Of a stretch of 64,000 nucleotides of DNA, positions 37,778 to 64,000 are shown piece by piece (position 1 is the first letter of the stretch; the number at the start of each line of letters is the position of its first letter). A program made the position numbers and the translations under genes. Location of the stretch: positions 6,154,793 through 6,218,792 of the forward strand of contig OZ025876.1 of the NCBI GenBank assembly GCA_964019415.1, written 5' to 3'. Under the pieces are notes generated by a model. It did not search any database. It had not been told where the DNA came from and saw only the letters and a list, made by a program, of their open reading frames with translations. The stretch is from Ianthella basta. Taxonomy: Eukaryota > Porifera > Demospongiae > Verongiida > Ianthellidae.

Positions 37778-38815
37778 ATGGCCTCTAGCAGAGCTGCGGT
37801 GCGTGTGCTCACTCTGATGCGCAGCGTCATCTATATTATGCGTTTAGTTTACGTGGTAGTGTATGGATATTTTTGTTTCTCCACAGGTCATTGGTTGTTA
37901 CAGGTCACTATTGAGAGCATCTCGTCAAGTATTCAAAGGCGACCAATCAGCACTACAGGGTGAGCTTTACAACAGTCTCTGGACGAGCAGTGTGTGTTCG
38001 TATCCCTAAGTCCTGCATGTGGCGTGCACTGACTCACCTCAGCATACACTGCCTTAGCTGCTGCAGCTGCCTACACTAGCTACCACATGTGTGTGTGAAC
38101 TTTCAATCTGACTGATGTGTGTAGAGCTCGAGTGTTATAGACATCTTCACTATATAATTATTGTTGATGGACATAGTTTAATTGTTGTGTCAAAGTGGAA
38201 GAATGGAAGGGCTACAGTGCAGAAACCGATATTAAATTGTTCCTTCAATTAGACACATTCACTAGTGCTCTCTGCACCACAGTCCCCCATTGGACTCCTG
38301 CTGTGAATATGATCACATTTTCACACTGATCTTCACAATACATGTACTGTTCAAACAACCTGAACACGTTCCCAAACTCACGTCTAAGCTATATGTATGG
38401 TTTGGTTTTGGTTTGGGTACGTGCTGCTGTGCAGGTCTTGCTGATGTGTACTCTATCCACAGCACTCAATGACATTGCTGTGTTTCCTCTGTCATTCTGT
38501 ATCTCCGAACTACCCTACAGCATCACACCAGAGAATAAGAGATGACTTCTATAAGAACAGCAACATACATGATGGGAAAGAAATACAAAAGGTGATAACA
38601 CAATCAGTTCCAAACAGCACTAAAGACCACTGTTGTGAATATGACTGTACTCCACTACTAAGGGAATATGGTTGCAATGCCTTGTAAACGTGTTCCACTC
38701 TTCCCCTTCTCCCCACACAGCTGGTGGAGGAGGGCTTCAGGTGGCAGAGTACCTAAGGAGGAATGTGGTTCAGGCAGTGAGGACAAAGGAGGACACCTAC
38801 AGTAAGACCCTGTAA
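37778..38815 (+). CDS. LYRM7: LYR-motif protein, LYRM7-like (complex III assembly factor)
   Basis: Exons 37778-37798, 37887-37959, 38521-38591 and 38721-38815. The first three join in phase to MASSRAA, VIGCYRSLLRASRQVFKGDQ, SALQASHQRIRDDFYKNSN and IHDGKEIQK. This matches LYRM7/MZM1 in order: the LYR-type tripeptide context CYRSLLR, the F after RQVFKGD, the R-I-R-x-x-F helix and the E-I-x-K helix. In the fourth exon the expected helix QVAEYLRRNVVQAVRTKEDT is read one base out of phase with the third exon, as if one G were missing in the GGAGGGCTT run at 38727-38735. This is either a sequence error, a polymorphism, or real loss of the C-terminus. LYRM7 chaperones the Rieske iron-sulphur subunit in the mitochondrial matrix. 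A GTAAGA donor at 38802 may mean a further exon. Confidence 0.72.
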
Positions 38816-39523
38816 TTAGTCCTGTTGCTTTGACTCAGCAAGCGTACATGTATTGTATAGTACAGTTTAATTTACACAAGGTTATATATAATGAAAACCT
38901 TCTGGGTATATAGCCATCCGACATATGCAAGCTATAGCTGGATGCTGGCTGTAGCTGTGTTCAGTGCATGATATCAATAATGTGTAATGGGCTTTGAGTG
39001 TGCTACTAAGTTACTATGGAAATGGTGAGAAGTGCAGCACAGAAGGACATAATTATATGGGAAGACTCCATGCTTACAGGTGTGACTTGCGATGCAGGCA
39101 GATTTCTGTATCTATAGCAGTAAAATGACTTGTGTCATCATACGATTACAACAGTGGGTGTTTCTCCAGCAAGAATATGTAGTATTTGCCACGTACGAAT
39201 ATTATTTTAAATAAATAGATAATTAAATGTAATATCAGTTTAGGTATACATGTAATAGGTACATGTTCACATATGCATGCACTATCCATGCATGAACCAT
39301 TCAAAGAGCTGCCATGCCACTTCCTCCTAGCTAGCTATACCTGGCCTGTGTGTTGGTTGCATCGTCCATGTAGGTGTTGTGTACGTACGTGTATTCCTCT
39401 TAGCTTCGTAGCTATATACACAGGTGTGTGTTGTCGCTGCCCACAGTTTCCGTTTTGAAACCTCTGGATGTTCTGCGGCTATGACAGCAATTGATGAATG
39501 TGTAACCACACTCGCTCGGAAAG
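38816..39523. other. Stretch between LYRM7-like gene and gene B
   Basis: No coding region supported. The last ~90 bp are the conserved leader of gene B; CATGTAGGTGTTGTGTACGT at 39367 is also shared in part with 57172-57192 upstream of C. Confidence 0.45.
39436..39523 (+). promoter_or_regulatory. Conserved leader of gene B
   Basis: GCTGCCCACAGTTTC followed by CTATGACAGCAATTGATGAATG, as in front of genes A and C. An upstream ATG at 39481 lies in a different frame from the main start at 39524. Confidence 0.5.
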
Positions 39524-56531
<17,008 letters not shown>

Positions 56532-57324
56532 TCAGCCTACAAACAACAGCTGTGTCATTGTTGCAATATGTATATAGCTAACATGTTTACTGATCACATG
56601 CACTGTGCTATTTTGTAATCCACACCACCAGATTATACTGTAACACTTACTATGTTTTCATTTAAAGCTGTTTGTATTACACTATTGCTCAATGTAACAA
56701 AATACATTGCACATTGTTTGCTGCAGTATGTGCCATATCATTGTACACAGTGCACATCACGATCGATCAGTGCACGGTCAATATTACATTAGCTTGGCTC
56801 TTGAAAGTGCATGTTATTGTATTCGTGCTGAATTCAGTACTTCTCTAGCTATTATATATCACCAGAGGAGGCTACATGCATGTACATGTGGGTATAGCTA
56901 TTTGTAGATGTAGTTGAAAATATATGGCACTGCATGATCGATGGTGCTCATGAACTAGATGGAGATATACATAAAATTATGACATTGTGTTGTAGATACG
57001 TACAATGTCATGGAAGAGTGAGCCAGATCAGAGAGTAAGAGTGTGTGTCCATTACATTCAAGTAAAAGACAGTTTAAGACCAATGCCCAATGCCTATTTT
57101 GGGAATTCCCCACAATATCTGTCACTTGACTATCACACAACATGCAGCGTACATGTTCCAATGGACCATGTATAGGTGTTGCGTGTTGTCCTTTTCGTAA
57201 GCTATATGCGCGGGTGTGCCTTTGCTGCTGCCCACAGTTTACTTTCCATTTCGAAAACCCGAGCCCAGTGGTCTGTGGGCTATGACAGCATTTGACAGTG
57301 TGTAGTTTACCACACAACTGATCG
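56532..57324. other. Short intergenic stretch between genes B and C
   Basis: About 790 bp contain the 3' UTR of B and the 5' flank of C. The part near 57000-57150 matches 13790-13930 upstream of gene A. Leader motif GCTGCCCACAG at 57227; a seven-codon upstream frame MTAFDSV (57281-57304) precedes the start. Confidence 0.5.
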
Positions 57325-60300
57325 ATGCCTATCTTTGGACGGGAGTTGTACTCCCGTCTCCGGAGCCTTACAGATTTGGGCGGCATCTTTGAACGACCCA
57401 AGGGAGTGAAGAGCCGATTGGGGTTTGATCGGCATCGCGGTCTTGGATGGAAGACTGTCAATGTAGAGTTGACGGAAGATGTGCTCGGTGGCGTCGATCG
57501 CGTTCCCTCAGAGTTAGACTCGGAGGACGTAGCACCACAAGACTACAAGCTAAAGATTGACATGAATGAAGTGTGAGTGTGCATCTAGTACTTATGCTTT
57601 AAGTGTAAGCTCTGTTCAGTTCACTACTGTGACGGCGGCTTCCTCCGTTGTTGATCATGACACGCATGGCCCTCTTGTTTACTTCTTATACTGTAGGGTT
57701 TTGAACGTAATCTTCACGACCGAACCCTGGCCGGATCCGACCAATGAGGTAAGGGTGTGGGCTCTTAGATGTACCGCTATGGCTAATTGGATTTGTTGTA
57801 GTTGTGTTAAGTATCCATGATATGTGTAACCCTAACTTACTATACACTGCACGATTGGAAGTTGGAACTACTATTGTCTCGTAGCTAATATGCGTATATA
57901 TGTGTGCAACAACTAGGGAGCTTGATGTAGCTATCCTAAAGCTAACCAAAATTTCCCAAATCACGCCGATTGCATATTTCGACAGGAAGCATTTCAACAT
58001 GCTTTTCCTGTTCAAGTTGTTTTAGTTTTGTTTGAAATTTGGCACCTAAGTTTCTGTGGAGATTCATACGTCCAACTGTTTGCATGCCAGTGGTCCACCA
58101 TCTTAACATGTTATTCTCATTGTTTTAGTACTGACAAACCCAGAGGAATGTACCAAGAGCTAATTGACAGTCCCCCTCTAATCTATTGATAGCCACCTAC
58201 ATTGTGTAAATGAACGCTTCCCCTGTCACCTCAGCACACCTGATGACCGTAGTGGTGTGCATTACTGTGGAAAGATAAGCATGTGCATCCTAGTCTACAC
58301 ACCATAATTCTAGTCTATACACAATATAAGCATGCATATATGGTTACCTCCAGCCCAACCGGTAATTAAGAGCTCTACAGATGTATTGTCTTGTCTATAT
58401 GCAATGTAGCTGGAGCGTTCAGTATTGAGGGCGGCTGTATCTGGGACGTGGGAGGCTATTGAGCAGGCATTCCACACCCCTGGACTGACAGATGTGATAC
58501 ATGCAGTTCGGAACAAGGTGATTTGTGTAGAATAGCTCATGCTATCCTCTTCCTTTGTACTGTACCAGCGTGTTATGAGTATTAGAGTTTGTTGGTCATT
58601 TTTCTATTCCCTGTAGTTTGGCTGGACTCCATTACACTTTGCTGCATATCACGGTCACATGAATGTTGTGAGGAAGCCTATCACAGTGTGCCAGCTGCCT
58701 CCCAACTCAAAGACTAAGGTATGGTAAGGTGTACTGTTTGTATGGAGGACACATGCACACTGCAGTTGTTGGCAGCACAGCATCCCTGAACACTATATGG
58801 TGTATTCTCTACACTCATTTGACATTCCACATATTGTCCTCCACATTGTGTAGCATGGCTGGACACCAGTGTTTGTGGCCGCATGGTCAAGTCATGCTGA
58901 TATTGTGAAGTACCTGCTTAAGGAAGACCAGTCCTGTTTGGCCGTGAGGGATGTGGTACGTTGCAGAAATTAGTAGGGGGGGGGGGGGGTGTTTACTGAG
59001 TTATTGTATGCATCTCTTCACTACCATTTGTTTCTTTCCTCACTCCATTACTGGTCCCCCTCCTTGCTCTACTTGCAGGACGGCCGCTCCCTATTCTATG
59101 CAGTTGTATGAAGTGGAAACATTGACTTGGTCAAATGGTTTGCAAAGGAATACAACCCACCTCAAACAGTCACAAAGGTTTGCTTAGCTTGTTTGTTCAA
59201 AATGCCTATAATTATAGCTGTGTATAATTATATGTGTGTTGTGACACTGTGGTTGTCTCTTTGCATATACCACTATATTCCTCAGGATGGAGGTAGTCTG
59301 CTCCTCCCTGCTGCTGAGTCAGGGAGTATAGAGGTATTCGACTGGTTAGTTCATAAGTACAAGTTGTCCCCAGACCAGTGGAGTGAGGTGAGCTATTAGC
59401 AATGATAGTCTCATGTACCTGTGTTCTGTGTGTTGTGTGAGTTCACTGCATTAGAATGATGTACTAATTGAATAGCGGCTAATTTAGCTATTTCAACTTT
59501 TGTGTATAGATGAAATGTGTACTAAAACAATTTATGCACATTTTTACACACATAAAGTTATAAGTATTAGTGATTTGTGTATAATTTCTCACAGAATTCA
59601 TAAAATTAGTACCTGTTATAAAATTAGTAGCCTTCAGACAAACAACATGTGAGTGCATGCACATGTGCATGTGTGTTAATGCATAACTGTTTCTTCCATT
59701 ATATATTCTGCTATATTAGAATGGCGTTCGGCACCCACTACACAGTGCAGCTGTGTATGGACACCTGCCACTTATGCAACACCTTATTCTGAAGTACACA
59801 TGTGATGTGTACTGTAAGAACAAGGTGTGTTTGTATGCATGTGTCTGTGACAGTGTGTGGCATATGTACTGTATGTCAATGTCTGTTTTGTGGAGCAGAA
59901 CGGACACTCTCCTCTACTGATGTGTGGCAAGTGTGTGTGTAGAGTGTGCTGGAGCTCCTTGTGTAATGGTATGTGTCGTAGCTATGTGCTTTGTCCAATT
60001 CTCCCCTCAGAATGAGTGGACTCTCCTCCATTGGGCTGCACTTGGTGGGAGCGTGGAGGTAATAGAATGGCTTATGGCACACTACACACTTGAAGTTGGA
60101 GAAAAGACAAAGGTATGATTGCTATGCCCACACTTATTGCATTGATTTTCACACACACACTTCACACACTACCACACACAGAACTTGATTGTAAAGATTC
60201 AACACTGTACAGTGTAGTGATTGTGCAATGCAATTGGCATATTGGGCAGCACATGCTGTCAAATTGATCAATGATGAAGAAAAGTACTCCTATTCCTGTG

Positions 60301-62313
60301 CAAGGTGTCAATGCATAGCTATAGCCTGCTGTCAGTTACTATATGTACGTTCCCATGTTCCAGGCTTTATTCATACGTAATGTGAATCACAAGAAATGTC
60401 ATATAATGACAATGAGTAGTACCTATTTAACTAGTGTTGTCAGTAAATCATCATGTGGCAAGTCGGCTTGTGATGAAAAGTATGGTGAAGGCTGATCCAA
60501 AAGCCAATTAAGGAAGAGATCTACCGTAATTCGGGAATTTTCGTTGTTAAAATATTTTCGTGGTTGGCTCAAACCACGAAAATTTATCACACGAAATATT
60601 GTTAACAACGCGTTCTTTATACATACAAAACGGTCACGCCAACAGCTGAGCGCGGGTTAAAATGGCTCTAGTGCGGCACCTGCAGCGTACAGACGGTTTA
60701 CCGGACCCCAGAGGCTCACTCGTCTGCAGTACCACGTCAAGCAATCGCTCGTGTGAACCAAGAGTTGCAGGCAGCCTTGGATTCGGAAGTTGAGGTAAGA
60801 GAGAAGGAGAAACCGTCACAAAGAACAAAACATAATATGGTAAAATAAGTAACTCATATTTCTGTTATACTGTACTGGAAGTCATCTAGCAGCTGGGCCG
60901 CACATCCGCGTGTGTGCAGGCTGCTAGGTCGAGTGAATTTACGCGCACAGCTGATCTGCTTGGTCCATTTGAGGTTGATCGTGCACCTCGGATACACATG
61001 ATTGTGGATCTCAGCAGAGAGAAATTTAGTAGGCAGCGGAGCCAGGTGATGACCTGGTGGTATGGCAAGAATCTCTTCTCTGCTAGAAGAGAGGCTAGTC
61101 TCCTATAGGTGACGCGTGCTGCAGGGCCCATGCCGCCTGTTGCTGAGAAGACTAACGGGGTGAAGGATCCGTGCTCAACTTCCAGTATTCGCTGCTGGTA
61201 ACTTCTTCTCTTTCATTCTCATGTCTTCTGTACGCAGCGGTTTGGGTCGACTTGCAGTTACTTGGTGCATACGGGTTAAAAACCCTGACGTCAATAAATG
61301 CACGCTGATGTCTCTCCCCCCAAAAACCTTGCGCACTTACATCGAGCCGTGCACATTCTTCTGAATTGGCAGTTCTTAGTTGCAGACTCTCCCCAGTCAA
61401 CGGTTGCAGCTCTGGTTCCACTGCCACATTGTGGCAGACTTCGGGAAGGCACTTGGCTGTGATGTCTCTGAAACGTGGCGCATACAACCGTTACAGCCCC
61501 TGGGATCGCGCTGCCACTGGAAGGTACGCTTCATAACACGGTGTGGCTGCAGCAGCAAGGGACTTTTCACGACAGTTGAAGAGAATCGTACGCGAAACAA
61601 CCGTACGATCGATTAAGGCTGCGTACGTTCGAGAAGTACAACGGAAGAGGAGTGGTGGAACGGGTGGAGACGTAACAGTGCTTCCCTTGCAGATCGAAGC
61701 GCGGTAGACCAGTTCTGCTTGGCTCTGGCATTGACTTGATATATATTACGCGCGAAGAATTTTCGTTGTTGAAATATTTTCGTGGTTGCCACAGACCACG
61801 AAAATACTCTCACGCGAAAATTTATCACACGAAAATTTCCGAACACGAAAATTTCCCGAATTACGGTACTTTCAATTTCTATTTGACTTTTTGTGATGCA
61901 TTGTCCCTGTGAGGAGCTATAAGGTGTGTAAATTGTTCAGGTTGAGTGAAATTAGTTTTCAGCATTTAAACTTTCCAACAGATTAAGTTATGAACAAAAT
62001 TCACAATGTCATGCAAAACGTTGGTATATCATTGCATATGGGTCCAATCCCTCATATGCAATTCAGCCTCTACCTTGCCATACTGACAATCTGTACAATT
62101 GTAAAAGCAGCAATTGACGGCATGATTTCTCACAAAAGAGAACAATTAGTCAGAAATTTTGAACACAAAATTGTAATACAATGATAGTGGTTCACATTGG
62201 TGCGAAATATTCATTCTTCACATGTGATCTGGAGGAGATAGGGGATGAAATACGGAGGCCAATTTTTGCCTGCACAAGGCCCACACTGTTCACCTAGGAC
62301 ACAATCCACATGA

Positions 62314-62394
<81 letters not shown>

Positions 62395-63369
62395 GTGTGT
62401 ACATGTATGCATGTGACAACATGAGTAACTAAGCTAAATAGCCCCAGTCCTCGATGTACTCTGTGAGGTCTCATACTGTAGATATGTGTTGTTCACTGCA
62501 TGTTTTGTGAATTATGGATCACAAAAATATTCTCTGCAAACATTTTGCATAAACCCTATGCTTTAATATGTTTGGTGGCGAACAAAGACAAGTTGATGGC
62601 TTATAGCCTCATTTAGGTGCCCGGCAACTATGACGTGCGGCAACAGCTATGTACCCTGGCTCAGAAGGCACAGCACCCCGTGTTTGTGCTGCCACTCTGC
62701 GAGCGAATTGCTACAAGAAAATCTGTGTTCAAGGTCGCTACTTTGGGAGAGCTGATTCAGTGCTACCTAATTAAGACAGATAGATATTAACAGTAGTACT
62801 GTACCCCACTATTGCAGCTGCCAATGAAGCAGTGAATAACGAGATCGTCTACAGTGATACAGGTGAAGAGGAGATATTGGTAGCTAGTTAGGATGCTCAA
62901 CGCAGAGAGTATTAGTGTAATACCTCAATGAGACAGCCTCGTACTCGTAAAAGGGCAATGGAGATAGGTGTAAGTTCTGACATACATTTTGTACTCCAAA
63001 GTGTTTCGTGGCAGTCCAGCAGTGTGCGTGTAGTGAACCGCCATTTTAAAGGGGCATGGCTTATCTGCTCTACAAAAATGTGAATATATTTCCGCATAAA
63101 TTACAGTTTGGACCATATTTTTGGATTTCACAAAAATATTCTTCTGCAAAATTTCCCACTACACATTATTAATTATTTACCCAACAACACACCAACATTG
63201 ACTGTGTTGTACAAGTTGTTGGCTGTGTACTGTATTGACCATGTCCCATGCACCCAATCCTCAGTATGGTTGTACCCCACTGATGTTGGCAGCTCAAGAG
63301 GGTCACCTTCCAGTGGCCAGACTCCTGATGGAGACGTATCACTGCGATGTGAATGAGGAGGATGGTGAA
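57325..63369 (+). CDS. Gene C: third ankyrin-repeat paralogue, partial, one in-frame stop
   Basis: Exons seen: 57325-57572, 57697-57748, 58410-58517, 58617-58718, 58854-58955, 59079-59177, 59286-59387, 59720-59824, 60011-60112, 63265-63369. The rest lies right of the window. It has the same N-terminal region and seven constant ankyrin exons as A and B, then the first exon of a module (YGCTPLMLAAQEGHLPVARL). Exon 2 is six nucleotides shorter than in A and B (two residues missing, VLNVIFTTEPW). The fourth ankyrin exon contains TGA at 59109-59111 where A and B read AGA. As read, the product would stop after about 245 residues. This is a young pseudogene, a truncated product, or a base-call or allelic difference. 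Confidence 0.8.
60524..61866 (+). mobile_element. TA-flanked inverted-repeat DNA transposon, copy 2
   Basis: 1,343 bp, in the opposite orientation to 22499-23838 and highly similar along its whole length. Same CCGTAATTCGGG ends, TA on both sides (60522-60523, 61867-61868). The HTH-like coding remnant is on the plus strand around 61480-61700, without catalytic regions. It sits in intron 9 of C, whereas copy 1 is in intron 6 of A, so the two are independent insertions. Confidence 0.85.
62316..62399. repeat. (GT)n microsatellite, about 40 units
   Basis: Intron 9 of gene C. Confidence 0.97.
62617..62790 (+). other. Exon-like open frame inside intron 9 of gene C
   Basis: After an acceptor-like CATTTAG an open frame of 57 codons begins VPGNYDVRQQLCTLAQKAQ and continues with KVATLGELIQCYL to a TAA. 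Composition and lack of repeats look coding, and its phase (0) would fit splicing from exon 9. No family recognised. It could be an alternative terminal exon of gene C or a remnant of an unrelated gene. Confidence 0.35.
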
Positions 63370-64000
63370 GTGAGTGGATGGGAGTTAATGGGAGGAGTGA
63401 GTGAGCACTCAACTTGTGTTAGTTCCCACATGTGACCAAATGACAGAGGAAGCTGGAACACAAGATATGCACACTACAGCCCAATTATCTCAGACCCAGT
63501 TGACAGTACATAGTTATTATCACTGAAGTAGTGCTATTCACAAGCACTTTAAAATAGCAACACTGAGGCAGACCTGATTGAGACCATCATTGATAGTAGA
63601 TGATGTGTCAGCACTGCCCTTTGTGTGGTATGGCTGTAACCACTTTTTGTATTGTTTAGATAATCACTACTCTTGTGCAACACTCGGTGGCAAGGAAACC
63701 ATGCCCCCTATAAATGTGAAGTTGGGGAACGTGCAGTGTGTCACCAGTGTCAGTTAGTTATATACCGTGCCTAGATGTTTCACCAAACATTTCAGTAAGG
63801 ACCTACGTACATGCAGAAAGAGTGACATTTCCAGTATAGATGTGCTTCTCAAACAAGTGAGAAATGAAGAAATCATGTGCCCTAGCAGCAAGCGACCATT
63901 GGCACACCCCAGATGTATAGATTGTGTTTCAACAATCACTAGGAAAAGATGCTGGCCAAATTTAAAGGGAATTTTCAGCCAGTCTGATTGGGGAAACACG
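63370..64000 (+). other. Right edge: intron of gene C module
   Basis: The first 100 bp match the start of the module intron in A and B (GGGAGGAGTGAGTGAGCACT). After that, sequence diverges. A short Cys-rich frame (YKCEVGERAVCHQCQLVIYR, around 63711-63770) resembles a zinc-binding motif but is interrupted. No gene assigned. Confidence 0.45.

Larger units (their letters stand above)
60113..63264 (+). other. Intron 9 of gene C (3.2 kb)
   Basis: It contains transposon copy 2 (60524-61866), a (GT)n run (62316-62399) and exon-like frames at 62617-62790 and 62818-62891. The ends are homologous to intron 9 of A and B. Confidence 0.6.

Noticed and set aside
63754-63999. Minus-strand 81-codon frame at the right edge
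   Set aside because: No recognisable motif, and the plus strand of the same stretch has a short Cys-rich frame of equal plausibility. Neither can be supported.

Overview
The window is animal nuclear DNA. Genes are split into many short exons with GT/AG introns, long (CA)n and (GT)n runs occur every few kilobases, and the proteins are metazoan: UBE2H, an LYRM7-like factor, and ankyrin-repeat/ZU5/death-fold proteins. Compact intergenic spaces, an animal GH92 glycosidase and a local expansion of ankyrin-death-fold genes fit a demosponge best. This is an inference; another early-branching invertebrate is possible.

Layout. 1-1501 (+): last four exons seen of a GH92 alpha-mannosidase-type glycosidase. 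2202-4285 (+): three-exon multi-pass membrane protein, not recognised. 4900-5811 (-): intronless short-chain dehydrogenase. 6408-9363 (-): complete seven-exon UBE2H ubiquitin-conjugating enzyme. 9364-15667: gene-poor, with microsatellites, an inverted-repeat element carrying a 22-bp tandem array, and a decayed LINE 3' end.

15668-63369 (+): three tandem paralogues (A, B, C) of one modular receptor-like gene. The shared plan is a novel ~102-residue N-terminal region, seven ankyrin exons, a three-exon ankyrin module repeated in tandem, three more ankyrin exons, a ZU5 domain, two further conserved exons, a linker exon, a death-fold exon and a tiny last exon. A (15668-36883) has two modules and a CARD-like end. 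B (39524-56531) has four modules and a Death-domain end. C (57325 onward) runs off the window. An LYRM7-like mitochondrial gene (37778-38815) sits between A and B.

All ankyrin exons are phase 0-0 and the linker and death-fold exons are phase 1-1, so the locus is built for exon duplication and swapping. B reads open throughout. A has one in-frame stop in its ZU5 exon and C one in its fourth ankyrin exon. The introns hold DNA transposons (a TA-flanked inverted-repeat family with one copy each in A and C, and a CAGTGGCGGATC-ended MITE), foldback elements and SINE-like repeats. Several insertions can be polarised because a sister gene keeps the empty site.
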